From positions 1,669,001 through 1,733,000 of the forward strand of contig NZ_CP136856.1 in NCBI RefSeq assembly GCF_033807535.1: DNA of 64,000 bases. Direction: 5' to 3'. This document shows, piece by piece, positions 28,252 through 37,906 of this stretch; position 1 is the stretch's first letter; every line of letters starts with the position of its first letter. Below the pieces are notes generated by a model. That model had not been told where the DNA came from and did no database searches. It saw nothing but the letters and a program-made list of their open reading frames with translations. Both the position numbers and the translations under genes were made by a program. The DNA is from Oceanisphaera sp. IT1-181 (GTDB lineage: Bacteria; Pseudomonadota; Gammaproteobacteria; Enterobacterales; Aeromonadaceae).

Positions 28252-28869
28252 ATGAGAAACCCTAAGAATCGTCACGAGTTGGTCGAAACCAAAACCACGT
28301 GGCTGATCGTACTTACCGTCATCGCGATTAGTTTCGGTGGTATGGTTGAGATTATTCCGCTGTTCTTTCAGCAGCAAACTAATGAACCGGTTGAGGGCCT
28401 GCGCCCTTATACGGCTCTGGAAATGGAAGGTCGTGACCTGTACATCCGTGATGGATGTCATGTGTGCCACAGCCAAATGATCCGTCCTTTCCGTGCTGAA
28501 ACTGAGCGTTATGGTCAGTATTCATTGGCGGGCGAGCAAGTTTGGGAACACCCTTTCCTGTGGGGCTCCAAGCGTACTGGTCCTGATTTAGCCCGTGTGG
28601 GTGGTCGTTACTCGGATGACTGGCATCGTGTGCACTTGATCAATCCACGTAACGTGGTCCCTGAGTCAAACATGCCTAGTTTCCCTTGGTTAGAAACCAA
28701 TATCCTAGACGGCAAAAACACCGAAGCTAAGTTGAGATTGTTCCGTGACCGCTTTGGCGTGCCATACACCGATGCCGATATTGAAGGCGCCGAAAAGGCC
28801 GTTAAGGGTAAGTCTGAGTTAGACGCCATGGTCGCTTATCTGCAATCGTTGGGCCACGCCCTTAAATAA
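28252..28869 (+). CDS. ccoO: cbb3 oxidase monohaem subunit II
   Basis: CcoO is a membrane-anchored c-type cytochrome that passes electrons to CcoN. An N-terminal membrane helix ([22 protein letters not shown]) is followed by the haem site C69-H-V-C-H73 and the usual [15 protein letters not shown] segment. At 205 residues it has the normal length. It lies between ccoN and ccoQ in the operon with tight spacing. Confidence 0.97.
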   Translation: MRNPKNRHELVETKTTWLIVLTVIAISFGGMVEIIPLFFQQQTNEPVEGLRPYTALEMEGRDLYIRDGCHVCHSQMIRPFRAETERYGQYSLAGEQVWEHPFLWGSKRTGPDLARVGGRYSDDWHRVHLINPRNVVPESNMPSFPWLETNILDGKNTEAKLRLFRDRFGVPYTDADIEGAEKAVKGKSELDAMVAYLQSLGHALK

Positions 28870-28881
28870 CCGGAGTCGATT

Positions 28882-29100
28882 ATGGATTTCAGTACCCTAG
28901 AAGCACTAAAACCTACTCTTATTGCTTATCAGACCTTGTTGTTATTTGTGATGTTTATTGGCCTAGTTTGGTGGGCATATGGCAAGCAGCGTAAGACTAA
29001 GTTTGATGCGATTGGCTCCTCTATACTTGATGATGAAGATGTGCAGAGTAGCGCCTCTCTAGGGACTGAGCAGGATCGCGCAGGAGCTAATAAACAATGA
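28882..29100 (+). CDS. ccoQ: cbb3 oxidase small subunit
   Basis: The 72-residue protein has one membrane helix (QTLLLFVMFIGLVWWAYG) and a charged tail, as in CcoQ/FixQ. It stabilises the oxidase. Its stop codon overlaps the ccoP start by four bases (ATGA). Confidence 0.9.
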   Translation: MDFSTLEALKPTLIAYQTLLLFVMFIGLVWWAYGKQRKTKFDAIGSSILDDEDVQSSASLGTEQDRAGANKQ

Positions 29101-30149
29101 ATACTTTTTTAAGTGTATTTGTCACCGTCATCAGCTTGGGCACCATTTTTGGTTGTTTGGGACTGCTGATTTGGTGTACTCGCGACAAAATGGGCATGGA
29201 AGATGGCGCCCCCACGGGCCATACCTATGACGGCATTACCGAACTGAACAATCCGCTGCCGAAATGGTGGAGCTACTTGTTCGTGTTCATGGTGGTGTTC
29301 TCCCTGGTATACCTCGCGTTATACCCAGGCTTAGGCAACTACAAAGGCCTGTTAGGCTGGACAAGTTCTAACCAAAATGTTCGCTCATTGGCGGAATATA
29401 ACGAAGCAGCAGACAAGGCTCGTACTGATAAGCTGTTCGTACAATATGACCGTGAAATGATCAAAGCCGACGAAGTGTTTGGTGCTAAGTTCCGTAGCCT
29501 GATTTTTGCTGACAGCTATGTTCCTTTAGATGCGGATACGTTAGACGCCAACTTAGACACTAAAGCTAAGCAAGCCGCAATCTTGAAAGATAAGCGGGAT
29601 AACTACCTGCCTATCGAACAGATTGCCAAGAACGAAGAGGTGGTGAAAGTAGGCCAGCGCTTGTTCTTGCAAAGCTGTGCTCAGTGCCACGGCTCGGGTG
29701 CTCATGGGGGCAAAGGCTTCCCTAACCTGACCGACAATGACTGGTTGTACGGTGGTAAGCCGGAAAACATCCATAAAACCATCATGGATGGCCGTCAAGG
29801 TCTGATGACCCCTTGGGGTGATATGTTAGGTGAAGACGGTGTGCGTGAAGTGGCCTCTTATGTGTTGAGCTTATCTGGCCGTAAGGTTGATGCGCTTGAA
29901 GCACAAAAAGGTCAACCGCGCTTCGCCGTGTGTGCCGCCTGTCATGGTGCAGATGGTAAAGGTAACCAAGTGATTGGTGCCCCCAACTTAACCGACGAAA
30001 TTTGGTTATATGGTGGTTCACGAGCGGCAGTGGAAGATACTATTCGCCACGGTCGTCACGGTGTGATGCCTGCTTGGAAAGACATTTTAGGCGAAGACAA
30101 GATTCAATTGCTCTCCGCTTATGTGTATAGCCTAAGCCAAGATAAATAA
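29097..30149 (+). CDS. ccoP: cbb3 oxidase dihaem subunit III
   Basis: CcoP accepts electrons from soluble cytochromes or the bc1 complex. The N-terminus has membrane helices at ~5-25 and ~60-80 around the conserved ELNNPLPKWW. Two haem c sites follow, C194-A-Q-C-H198 and C279-A-A-C-H283, each in a repeat with NLTD and GR-G-MPAW/LMTPW. The length of 350 residues is a little above the commonest forms, with a longer linker between helix and first haem. It is the last gene before a strong terminator. Confidence 0.96.
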   Translation: MNTFLSVFVTVISLGTIFGCLGLLIWCTRDKMGMEDGAPTGHTYDGITELNNPLPKWWSYLFVFMVVFSLVYLALYPGLGNYKGLLGWTSSNQNVRSLAEYNEAADKARTDKLFVQYDREMIKADEVFGAKFRSLIFADSYVPLDADTLDANLDTKAKQAAILKDKRDNYLPIEQIAKNEEVVKVGQRLFLQSCAQCHGSGAHGGKGFPNLTDNDWLYGGKPENIHKTIMDGRQGLMTPWGDMLGEDGVREVASYVLSLSGRKVDALEAQKGQPRFAVCAACHGADGKGNQVIGAPNLTDEIWLYGGSRAAVEDTIRHGRHGVMPAWKDILGEDKIQLLSAYVYSLSQDK

Positions 30150-30165
30150 GCCTTCTGGCTTGATG

Positions 30166-30193
30166 AAAAAGCCCCGCTCGTCGGGGCTTTTTG
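30166..30193 (+). terminator. Rho-independent terminator after ccoP
   Basis: AAAAAGCCCCG (30166-30176) pairs with CGGGGCTTTTT (30182-30192). It separates the oxidase structural genes from the assembly genes. Confidence 0.92.
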
Positions 30194-30231
30194 TTATATT
30201 AGACCTTCCTTTTTTGCAGTAGGAATTCATT

Positions 30232-30717
30232 ATGCAACGCCCTTGGTACCGACAGTTTTGGCCCTGGTTTTTAATCGTGCTGCCCATGTGTGCAGTGGCC
30301 GCTAGCTTGTATACGTTTTACCTTGCCAGTTCCGGTGCAGACAGCATGGTGGTGGATGACTACTACAAAAAAGGACGCGCTTACAATAAAGATCTCACCG
30401 AATTAAAACGGGCCGCAGAGTTAAAAATATTGGTCACCCTCAGCTATGAAGATAGCATGGTCACCATCAAATTAGACGGTGCCCAAAACCCACGCGAAGG
30501 CATTCGGGTTAACTTCACCCACCCTACCCTTGAAAAACAAGATCATAACTTTGTGATGACCACAGATGCCGCCGGTGTGTATCGTGAGCGTTTAGACTCC
30601 CCTTTAATTGACGGCGCTTGGCACCTACAAATTGAAGCGATTGATGGCAACTGGCGCATCCAAAAGCGCATTACTTTGCCGATTGCGGACTCACTGTTAA
30701 TCAACGCTGGGAGCTAA
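30232..30717 (+). CDS. ccoH: FixH/CcoH family cbb3 assembly protein
   Basis: The 161-residue protein has one N-terminal membrane helix (FWPWFLIVLPMCAVAASLYTF) followed by the conserved VVDDYYKKGRAYN segment of FixH. The rest is a beta-rich periplasmic domain. CcoH is needed for stable assembly of CcoN with CcoP. It lies two bases before ccoI and is probably cotranscribed from a promoter after the ccoP terminator. Confidence 0.9.
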   Translation: MQRPWYRQFWPWFLIVLPMCAVAASLYTFYLASSGADSMVVDDYYKKGRAYNKDLTELKRAAELKILVTLSYEDSMVTIKLDGAQNPREGIRVNFTHPTLEKQDHNFVMTTDAAGVYRERLDSPLIDGAWHLQIEAIDGNWRIQKRITLPIADSLLINAGS

Positions 30718-30719
30718 TC

Positions 30720-33092
30720 ATGGACGGCTGTTTTCACTGTGGTGAAGCGGTTCCTGGTGGCAAGCGTTTTCTGTTAGACATAGACGGCATCAGTCAGCCG
30801 TTTTGCTGCCCGGGTTGCTTGGCGGTGGCCGACACCATTATCGACTGTGGTCTTGCCAGTTATTATCAGCACAGGTCCGCGCCGGCTCCCAAAGCCGATG
30901 CGGTGCCGGATGAGCTTAAGCTACTGCAACACTATGACTTGGCAGAAATTCAGCAAGACTTTGTGATTGATAAAGACAACCTTAAAGAAGTGCAGCTGTC
31001 GATTGCCGGTATTAGCTGTGCCGCCTGTGCGTGGCTGATTGAGCGCCATTTATCGCGTACCCCTGGCGTGGCACTGATCCAAGTTAACACCACCACAGAA
31101 CGGGCACGACTGCGGTGGGATGAGCAAACCACCACCTTAAGTCAATTACTGAGTGCCTTTGCTAGCATTGGTTATCAAGCTCGTCCCTTTCAGCCTCATC
31201 AGCAAGAGCAAGAGTACAATAAAGAGGTTAAAGCCTACTTGCTGCGCATGGGGGTGGCCGGTATTGCCAGTATGCAGGTGATGATGGTGGCCATCGCACT
31301 CTATGATGATTTATTTCCCAATACCGATGCAGGGCTGGTGAGTTATTTTCGCTGGATAAGCCTGTGGCTGTGTGTACCGGTAATGGGCTATTCGGCTCTG
31401 CCCTTTTATCGCAATGCCTGGCGCGGCTTAAAAAATCGCACCTTGAATATGGACTTGCCGGTATCAATGGCGATGATTTTTGCTTTTTTCGCCTCTGTGT
31501 ATGCCACCGTCACTGGCACTGGTGATGTGTATTACGAATGTGTCTCTATGTTTGCGTTTTTGCTGCTGACCGGGCGATTTTTGGAGATGCGTGCCAAACG
31601 CCGTGCCTCTGAAACCACGGCCAACTTAACGCTGTTAGTGCCTATGCTGGCCCGCGTGGAGAATGAACTCGGCGAGCAAGAGGTGGCGGCTAAAACCCTG
31701 CAGCCGGAGCAAATTGTGTTAGTGGCACCGGGCAGTCAAATACCCGCGGATGCTCAAATTCTGGAAGGCAGCACCAGTATCGATGAGTCTATGCTCACCG
31801 GTGAGCACTTACCGGTGTTGCGTAATATCGGCGATACGGTGTTTGCCGGCACCACCAATATAGAATCACCGCTGCGCCTTAAGGTATTGCGTAATTTGGC
31901 CGATGCGCGGGTTTCAGAAATTTTGCGTGCCCAAGATGATGCCTTAGTCGAAAAGCCCAAGGTGGCGATATTAGCGGATCAGCTGTCGCGCTATTTTGTG
32001 GCGGCGCTGTTAGTTGTCACGCTGGCTACTTATTTGGTATGGCTGCAACTGGACTCTGCCAAGGCGTTTTGGGTGATGCTCTCCGTATTGGTCGCTACCT
32101 GCCCCTGCGCGCTTTCGTTAGCAACCCCTACCGCGTTAACGGTCGCTACCTCGCGTTTAAGCCGCTCTGGGGTATTGGTACGCCGCGCCCATGTGTTGGA
32201 CACATTGCCTAAAGTCACGCGCATGGTGTTTGATAAAACCGGCACCTTAACCCGCGGTGAAATAGCGCTGAGCAAAACCCTCGTTTACCACAGCACCTTA
32301 AGCGAAGCTGAAGTGTTAGCCATTGCCGCTGCGCTGGAAGCCCAGTCTGAACACCCTATCGCGCGCGCCTTTAGCAAACATCGCAATATGGACTTGGTGG
32401 TGAGCAGCCGAGAAAATCAAGTGGGTCGTGGTGTCACGGGCGAAATTGCCGGCACCTTTTGGCGTTTAGGCAGTGGCGCTTGGTTGGCGCCCAATCAAGA
32501 AACAGTCGACTTAAGTGTGTATCTGGCCAACGACGATGGTTTAGTGGCCCGTTTTAGCTTGTCGGATCCGCTGCGCGATGAAGCGCACGCCTTGATTCAA
32601 GCCTGTCACGAGCGGGGCATTAAAACCACGATTCTCACCGGCGACAGCTCAGGCCAAGCGGAAGTGGTAGCACAGACGTTAGGTGTCGATAAACTGGTCA
32701 AGCACGCCAGCCCAGATGATAAATTGGCCTATTTGCGAGAATGCGATGCCGCTGGCGAAGTCTGTTTAATGGTCGGTGATGGTATTAATGATGCCCCAGT
32801 ATTAGCCGGCGCCCATGTGTCATTCGCCATGGCGGGCGGCACCGATATCGCGAAAAGCAGTGCCGATGCCATTATGCTGGCGGACGATTTGCGCCATATT
32901 TTAACGGCGCGCCACGTGTCAGCCCGCTGCAGAGCCGTGATTAAACAAAACTTTAGTTGGGCGCTCGGTTATAACGTCATCATATTGCCGTTAGCCGCCA
33001 CCGGTCATGTGTCCCCGTGGTTTGCCATGGTGGGTATGTCGGTCAGCTCGTTAATTGTGATGACCAACTCTTTGAGGCTTTCCCGCTTATGA
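30720..33092 (+). CDS. ccoI: Copper-exporting P1B-type ATPase for cbb3 assembly
   Basis: CcoI/FixI moves copper across the inner membrane for the oxidase. The 790-residue protein starts with a Cys-rich metal region (CFHCGE, FCCPGCL). A heavy-metal-associated domain with ISCAACAWL follows. The transport motif is CPC (ATCPCALSLATP), the phosphorylation site DKTGTLT, and the hinge GDGINDAPVL; eight helices are expected. The leading Cys-rich stretch is typical of CcoI and not of general CopA. Its stop overlaps the ccoS start (ATGA). Confidence 0.95.
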   Translation: MDGCFHCGEAVPGGKRFLLDIDGISQPFCCPGCLAVADTIIDCGLASYYQHRSAPAPKADAVPDELKLLQHYDLAEIQQDFVIDKDNLKEVQLSIAGISCAACAWLIERHLSRTPGVALIQVNTTTERARLRWDEQTTTLSQLLSAFASIGYQARPFQPHQQEQEYNKEVKAYLLRMGVAGIASMQVMMVAIALYDDLFPNTDAGLVSYFRWISLWLCVPVMGYSALPFYRNAWRGLKNRTLNMDLPVSMAMIFAFFASVYATVTGTGDVYYECVSMFAFLLLTGRFLEMRAKRRASETTANLTLLVPMLARVENELGEQEVAAKTLQPEQIVLVAPGSQIPADAQILEGSTSIDESMLTGEHLPVLRNIGDTVFAGTTNIESPLRLKVLRNLADARVSEILRAQDDALVEKPKVAILADQLSRYFVAALLVVTLATYLVWLQLDSAKAFWVMLSVLVATCPCALSLATPTALTVATSRLSRSGVLVRRAHVLDTLPKVTRMVFDKTGTLTRGEIALSKTLVYHSTLSEAEVLAIAAALEAQSEHPIARAFSKHRNMDLVVSSRENQVGRGVTGEIAGTFWRLGSGAWLAPNQETVDLSVYLANDDGLVARFSLSDPLRDEAHALIQACHERGIKTTILTGDSSGQAEVVAQTLGVDKLVKHASPDDKLAYLRECDAAGEVCLMVGDGINDAPVLAGAHVSFAMAGGTDIAKSSADAIMLADDLRHILTARHVSARCRAVIKQNFSWALGYNVIILPLAATGHVSPWFAMVGMSVSSLIVMTNSLRLSRL

Positions 33093-33337
33093 CAGATGAC
33101 ATAGATGTATGGTATTTCATGATACCGGTGGCCATGGTGTTCGTAGGGATTGCGATCGCCCTGTTCTTTTGGTCGGTTAAAAACGACCAGTTTGAAGATC
33201 TCGACCGCCACGGCAGTAATATCTTATTTGATGATGACGAAACTGCCCACCAACAAGCGCAAACCAAGCAAGCTGAAACTAAGAAAGCGGTGTCCACTCT
33301 AGAAAAAACAAAGGAGCAAGATGAGCACTCAGCTTGA
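33089..33337 (+). CDS. ccoS: cbb3 oxidase maturation protein CcoS
   Basis: An 82-residue protein starting at the ATG that overlaps the ccoI stop. One N-terminal helix (YFMIPVAMVFVGIAIALFFWSV) is followed by the conserved QFEDLDRHGSNILFDDD of CcoS. The C-terminal part is a Gln/Lys-rich extension. An upstream in-frame start at 33017 is inside ccoI and is less likely. The 3' end overlaps the next gene by 17 bases. Confidence 0.92.
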   Translation: MTDDIDVWYFMIPVAMVFVGIAIALFFWSVKNDQFEDLDRHGSNILFDDDETAHQQAQTKQAETKKAVSTLEKTKEQDEHSA

Positions 33338-34004
33338 TGCCTGGGCGGCGCTGTTAATCGGCTTTTTGGGCGCCGGTCATTGTATTGCTATGTGTGGCGG
33401 CGTGGCAGCAGCCTTTTCGATGGCCATTCCCAAAGCGCACCGCCGCTGGCAGTGGGCCTACTTACTCAGCTATAATGCTGGCCGCATTTTAAGCTACAGC
33501 TTAGCGGGTGCGCTGGTGGGCGGCGTGTTTGCCAGCATTGCCGATGTGAGCATGGGAAAACAAGCGCTAACCGTATTGCGCCTGTTGACCGGTGTGATGA
33601 TGATTCTGTTAGGCCTGTACTTGGCCCGCTGGTGGTTTTTCTTACTGCATCTGGAAAAACTAGGCAACGGCCTATGGCGGCACCTTAAACCGTTAGCAGC
33701 GCGTTTTATTCCCTTTAAAAGCCCGCTGGCCGCCTTTCCTTTTGGCATGATTTGGGGTTGGTTGCCTTGCGGTTTGGTGTATTCGGCGCTCACTTGGAGT
33801 GCGGTGTCGGGTGGCGCGTTAGAAGGCGCACGGGTGATGGCCTTATTTGGTTTGGGCACCCTGCCCACGCTATTGGCATTAGGGGGCCTTGCTGGTCAAT
33901 TACGCCATTGGCTTAATCACCCGCGCTTTCGCCAATTTTCTGGCATGTTATTGATTCTTTATGGTTTGTTTACGCTTTACCAAGCACTGAACTTAATGTA
34001 CTAA
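33321..34004 (+). CDS. SafE/TauE-like membrane protein, cbb3-associated
   Basis: The 227-residue protein has about six membrane helices and the start motif [19 protein letters not shown], typical of the sulfite exporter TauE/SafE-like (DsbD-like) family that follows ccoS in many gammaproteobacteria. The CxxxC pair in that motif (CIAMCGG) suggests copper or redox handling during oxidase maturation. The substrate is unproven. AAGGAG precedes the ATG. It ends ~38 bases before fnr. Confidence 0.87.
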   Translation: MSTQLDAWAALLIGFLGAGHCIAMCGGVAAAFSMAIPKAHRRWQWAYLLSYNAGRILSYSLAGALVGGVFASIADVSMGKQALTVLRLLTGVMMILLGLYLARWWFFLLHLEKLGNGLWRHLKPLAARFIPFKSPLAAFPFGMIWGWLPCGLVYSALTWSAVSGGALEGARVMALFGLGTLPTLLALGGLAGQLRHWLNHPRFRQFSGMLLILYGLFTLYQALNLMY

Positions 34005-34041
34005 TCTATTAAGCCCCCTTTTTTGGTGCTATGATTATGCA

Positions 34042-34821
34042 TTGATACCACAAAAGTATTGGGCTATGGCAAATCAAATCAAAACCACGAAAACGACCAC
34101 TAGCTGTGCGATTCACTGCCAAGACTGCAGTATTAGCCCTTTGTGTATCCCGCTTGGCCTGAATTCAGATGAACTTGATGAGCTCGATAATATTATCGAG
34201 CGCAAAAAGCCTATTCAAAAAGGCCAACAACTATTTAAAGCCGGTGAAGAGCTTAAATCTCTTTATGCGATTCGTGCCGGTACCGTAAAGTCTTATACCA
34301 TTACCGAACAAGGCGATGAGCAAATTACCGCTTTTCATTTGGCCGGTGACTTGATTGGCTTTGATGCTATTAATACCGGTAGTCACCCCTCTTTTGCTCA
34401 AGCATTAGAAACCGCCATGGTCTGTGAAATTCCATTTGAAGTGCTTGATGACTTATCCGGCAAAATGCCGCGTTTACGTCAGCAAATTATGCGGTTAATG
34501 AGTAATGAAATTAATGGCGATCAGCAAATGATTTTATTGCTGTCGAAAAAGACCGCCGAAGAACGATTGGCCTCTTTCCTACATGGGCTGTCGACGCGTT
34601 TTTCTGAGCGCGGCTTTTCAGCAAAAGAATTTCGTCTCACCATGACCCGCGGCGATATTGGCAATTATTTGGGATTAACGGTAGAAACCGTGAGCCGCTT
34701 ATTAGGCCGTTTCCAAAAAAACAGTTTAATTGAAGTCGACGGGAAATATATTCGTATCTTGGACTTGGTTGAGTTAGCTACCTTGGCGGGGGCGCCCTCT
34801 TCTAAACCTGCTTTGGCTTAA
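34042..34821 (+). CDS. fnr: Oxygen-sensing transcription regulator FNR
   Basis: FNR holds a [4Fe-4S] cluster that is lost in oxygen; the anaerobic dimer binds TTGAT-N4-ATCAA. The cluster cysteines are visible in [15 protein letters not shown] and AMVCEIPF. A cyclic-nucleotide-type barrel and the C-terminal HTH ([23 protein letters not shown]) follow. I kept the TTG start at 34042 because it yields MIPQK, the same opening as E. coli FNR (MIPEK). An ATG at 34066 gives a shorter form, and neither has a strong ribosome-binding site. A box for this regulator lies upstream of ccoN. Confidence 0.95.
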   Translation: MIPQKYWAMANQIKTTKTTTSCAIHCQDCSISPLCIPLGLNSDELDELDNIIERKKPIQKGQQLFKAGEELKSLYAIRAGTVKSYTITEQGDEQITAFHLAGDLIGFDAINTGSHPSFAQALETAMVCEIPFEVLDDLSGKMPRLRQQIMRLMSNEINGDQQMILLLSKKTAEERLASFLHGLSTRFSERGFSAKEFRLTMTRGDIGNYLGLTVETVSRLLGRFQKNSLIEVDGKYIRILDLVELATLAGAPSSKPALA

Positions 34822-34862
34822 GCTCAGCACGCAAATTCCGCATTCATAAAAAGGGGCACTGT

Positions 34863-35774
34863 ATGATTAAATATCAACATATTTTAGTGGTGATGGATCC
34901 AGCAGCAGATACCCATCCGGCGCTACACCGCGCCGTGTCGGTGGCGGCCTTGCAAGAGCAAGCGGCCATTACCCTGTTTATGCCCATTTATGATTTTTCT
35001 TATGAAATGACCTCCATGCTGTCGAGCTCCGAGCGAGACGAGATGCGTGCCGGTGTGCTGCAAGGCCGAGAACAATGGCTAAAAGAGATACTGTTGCCTT
35101 ATCAAAATAGCAGCATTAATTTTACCATCAAAGTGGTCTGGCACAGTCGCCCGTTTGAAGCCATTATTCTGCAAGTGCAAGAGGGCCAGCATGATTTAGT
35201 CATCAAAAGCAGCCATAAGCACAACGTTATCCAAACCTTTATCTTTACTCCGACCGACTGGCATCTGTTACGCAAGTGCCCTTGCCCGGTGCTGTTAGTG
35301 AAAGAGCGAGATTGGCCGATGGGCGGCAACGTGCTGGCGGCGGTAAACTGCGCGGCGGATGACCATGACCAAGTGGCGCTCAATAACAAAGTCATCGCCG
35401 AAAGTAAGGAAGTGGCCCGCTTGTTAACGGCCGAGTTACACCTGATCAATGCCTACCCGATTACACCGGTGAACATGGCGCTCGAGTTACCCGACTTCGA
35501 CCCGAATGCGTATAATGCTGCGGTAAAACGCCATCATGAAAAAGCCATGCTGGTTTATGCCGAGCGTTTTAATTTAGACCACAGCGTACTGCACCTTGAA
35601 GAAGGCTTGGCCGAAGAGGTGATACCGCATTGTGCCACCCTTATCGATGCCAGCTTGGTTATCTTAGGCACGGTCGGTCGTACCGGCTTATCTGCCGCCC
35701 TACTCGGCAACACGGCCGAGCAAGTTATTGATAAGCTCAGCTGTGATATTTTGGTATTGCGCCCAGACGCCTAG
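34863..35774 (+). CDS. uspE: Universal stress protein E
   Basis: The 303-residue protein is a tandem of two Usp domains, as in E. coli UspE, which lies beside fnr there too. Domain 1 opens with YQHILVVMDPAADTHPAL. Domain 2 ends with VILGTVGRTGLSAALLGNTAEQVID, the usual GT-GRTG-..GNTAE nucleotide-binding pattern. It lies 41 bases after fnr. It is a cytosolic stress protein whose exact ligand is unknown. Confidence 0.93.
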   Translation: MIKYQHILVVMDPAADTHPALHRAVSVAALQEQAAITLFMPIYDFSYEMTSMLSSSERDEMRAGVLQGREQWLKEILLPYQNSSINFTIKVVWHSRPFEAIILQVQEGQHDLVIKSSHKHNVIQTFIFTPTDWHLLRKCPCPVLLVKERDWPMGGNVLAAVNCAADDHDQVALNNKVIAESKEVARLLTAELHLINAYPITPVNMALELPDFDPNAYNAAVKRHHEKAMLVYAERFNLDHSVLHLEEGLAEEVIPHCATLIDASLVILGTVGRTGLSAALLGNTAEQVIDKLSCDILVLRPDA

Positions 35775-35822
35775 CTTTTATCAGCAAATCGCTAAATGTT
35801 GTTGATTGGCGGCTTGCTTGTC

Positions 35823-35850
35823 TTGCCCTCAAGCTGCCAGTCACTATAAT
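35823..35850 (+). promoter_or_regulatory. Sigma-70-type promoter for ttcA
   Basis: TTGCCC (35823-35828) and TATAAT (35845-35850) are 16 bases apart. Transcription would begin near 35857, twenty bases before the ATG at 35878. This argues against the longer in-frame TTG start at 35806. Confidence 0.65.
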
Positions 35851-35877
35851 AACCTCAGTTTTTTTGTTGGGGTTATT

Positions 35878-36882
35878 ATGTCTACGTCTGCCTTCACTGG
35901 TTCTGCTTTTGCTGAGTCTGCTGTTATTACACCAGTCTCCAGTACGCCTGCTTCTACTGCCCCCGAATCAAGCTCGGACGCCAGTCAGTCAGCCGCCTTC
36001 TCTAAGTTACAAAAACGACTGCGCCGAAACTTAGGCCAAGCCATCAGTGATTTCAATATGATAGAAGATGGCGATCGCATTATGGTGTGCCTATCCGGCG
36101 GAAAAGACAGCTACGCCATGCTGGATATGCTGTTAAATCTTAAAGTTCATGCGCCTATCCATTTCGACATTATTGCCGTTAACTTGGATCAAAAGCAGCC
36201 CGGTTTCCCAGAGCATGTGTTACCCGCCTACTTAACCGAGCTTGGCGTTGAATATAAGATTGTTGAAGAAGACACTTATTCAATCGTGATGGATAAAGTC
36301 CAACCGGGCAAAACCACTTGTTCCTTATGCTCACGCCTGCGCCGCGGTATTTTATATCGCACCGCCACTGAGCTGGGTGCCACTAAAATTGCGCTCGGTC
36401 ATCACAGAGATGACATTCTTGAAACCCTAATGCTGAACATGTTTTACGCGGGCTCCATGAAGTCGATGCCGCCAAAGTTAGTCAGCGACAACGGTCAGCA
36501 CGTGGTGATCCGCCCCTTGGCCTACTGCAAAGAGCAAGACATTATCGCCTTTGCCAAGGCCAAAGAGTTTCCGATTATCCCCTGCAACTTATGTGGTTCC
36601 CAAGAAAACCTACAGCGCCAAAATATTAAAGCCATGTTGGAAGATTGGGATCAGCGTTTCCCGGGGCGCATCGCCAGCATGTTTCGTTCGTTACAAAATG
36701 TGGTGCCCTCGCACCTGCTCGATCATCAGCAGTTTGATTTTAAAAATATCAACAGCGAATCAGGCGTGATCGACGGCGGCGACATCGGCTTTGATAAACC
36801 AGAAGTGCCAAATAGCTTTATTGATGACGAGCAAACAGCACCTGAACTAGGTGAACGTTTGAGTATTCTAGAAGTGAAGTGA
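35878..36882 (+). CDS. ttcA: tRNA 2-thiocytidine(32) synthetase TtcA
   Basis: TtcA thiolates cytidine 32 in several tRNAs. It uses ATP and an Fe-S cluster. The PP-loop SGGKDS and the [12 protein letters not shown] motif (two of the cluster cysteines) are visible. [19 protein letters not shown] and the [12 protein letters not shown] cysteine region follow. The N-terminus has ~45 extra Ser/Ala/Thr-rich residues compared with the E. coli protein, so translation may begin further in. The chosen ATG fits the promoter at 35823. Confidence 0.95.
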   Translation: MSTSAFTGSAFAESAVITPVSSTPASTAPESSSDASQSAAFSKLQKRLRRNLGQAISDFNMIEDGDRIMVCLSGGKDSYAMLDMLLNLKVHAPIHFDIIAVNLDQKQPGFPEHVLPAYLTELGVEYKIVEEDTYSIVMDKVQPGKTTCSLCSRLRRGILYRTATELGATKIALGHHRDDILETLMLNMFYAGSMKSMPPKLVSDNGQHVVIRPLAYCKEQDIIAFAKAKEFPIIPCNLCGSQENLQRQNIKAMLEDWDQRFPGRIASMFRSLQNVVPSHLLDHQQFDFKNINSESGVIDGGDIGFDKPEVPNSFIDDEQTAPELGERLSILEVK

Positions 36883-36955
36883 TAGCGCCAAGCTTAAAGA
36901 ATATTGTTTTACCGGGCTTGCCCCGGTATCTCGAACTAAGCACTCAAAGCTAAAG

Positions 36956-36983
36956 CGAGATCCTGACTTTTGTCAGGATGACG
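36956..36983 (+). repeat. REP-like hairpin repeat, family 2, second copy
   Basis: CGAGATCCTGAC, loop, GTCAGGATGACG: the same arms as 25906-25933. It lies just after ttcA. Confidence 0.7.
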
Positions 36984-36990
36984 GCCAACA

Positions 36991-37024
36991 AAAATCCCAA
37001 GCCCTCACAGGCATGGGATTTTTT
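36991..37024 (+). terminator. Rho-independent terminator after ttcA
   Basis: AAAATCCCA (36991-36999) pairs with TGGGATTTT (37014-37022), with inner GCC/GGC pairing and a T-run. Confidence 0.85.
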
Positions 37025-37042
37025 ATATTCAGCTTGGTGCTA

Positions 37043-37897
37043 GGGTCTGTTGACGTTTCACATGGGCAGCCATAGAAACCCGCAGGCCATGGCCACCGTG
37101 CTTGCGTAATTCCGCTTCAACTTGTCGAAGCGCGACGCCACGGCCCGATATTGCTTTAACCGAGCAAAGGCGTTTTCCACCAAATGTCGATAACGATACA
37201 AACCTCTATCCAAGTCAGCGTTACCTTTGGTGGAATTGCGCTTTCTGGGGATGACGGGTTGAGCGCCTTGTGATGCGATCTGCTCCCGGAGCGGTTCGCT
37301 GTCATAGCCTTTGTCCGCGATAATGGCTTGTGTGGCCGGCAGCTTGGCAATCAGTTCCGGCGCGGCCTTACAATCGTGAACCTCACCGCCGGTGATATCG
37401 AATTCGATGGGCAGGCCATAGGCATCCACGGCCAGATGAATCTTGGTGGTATTACCTGCCCGGCTTTTCCCTATGGCTTGGTTATCAGAACGGGCTGCCC
37501 CTGAACTATGTTGATGCGCCTTGACGTAGGTGCCATCAATGAAGGTCCACTCCAGGTCTGGCTGCACCACCAGCGCCTTGAAGATCCTGAGCCACTTGCC
37601 TGCGGCTGACCAGGCATTAAAGCGCTTGTAAACTTTGTTCCACCCTCCGAAAGCGGTGGGCAGATCCCGCCAAGGGCAACCAGTGCGCATACGATAAAGC
37701 ATACCTTCTACCGTCATACGTAAATCACGTTTATCATAGATGGATTCTTGCAGCAAAATTTTCCGTAGCTTCGACCAGAACTCATCAGTGAGCAGTGATC
37801 GGGGCATCGCAAACTCGTACCATTAGAATGTGATAACTTGAACAATACGATCTTTCTATTTTATATCAATATCTTATAGTCAAACGTCAACAGACCC
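37043..37897 (-). mobile_element. IS5-family insertion sequence, 855 bp
   Basis: The terminal inverted repeats GGGTCTGTTGACGTTT (37043-37058, and complementary at 37882-37897) are perfect over 16 bases. TA lies on both sides (37041-37042 and 37898-37899), consistent with a 2-bp target duplication as in the IS427 group. It sits between the ttcA terminator and the 3' end of the DUF2987 gene and disrupts no gene. Confidence 0.93.
37058..37807 (-). CDS. IS5-family transposase (IS427-group type)
   Basis: The 249-residue DDE transposase has FIDGTYVKAHQH (first Asp), IIADKGYDS (second Asp) and RHLVENAFARLKQYRAVASRFDK (Glu with the conserved Y-1 region). The N-terminal DUF4096-like part includes MLYRMRTGCPWRDLP. 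It is a single unbroken frame, whereas some relatives need frameshifting. Its stop lies in the left inverted repeat. Confidence 0.95.
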   Translation of the reverse strand: MPRSLLTDEFWSKLRKILLQESIYDKRDLRMTVEGMLYRMRTGCPWRDLPTAFGGWNKVYKRFNAWSAAGKWLRIFKALVVQPDLEWTFIDGTYVKAHQHSSGAARSDNQAIGKSRAGNTTKIHLAVDAYGLPIEFDITGGEVHDCKAAPELIAKLPATQAIIADKGYDSEPLREQIASQGAQPVIPRKRNSTKGNADLDRGLYRYRHLVENAFARLKQYRAVASRFDKLKRNYASTVAMACGFLWLPM

Positions 37898-37906
37898 TAG
37901 TTTAGT

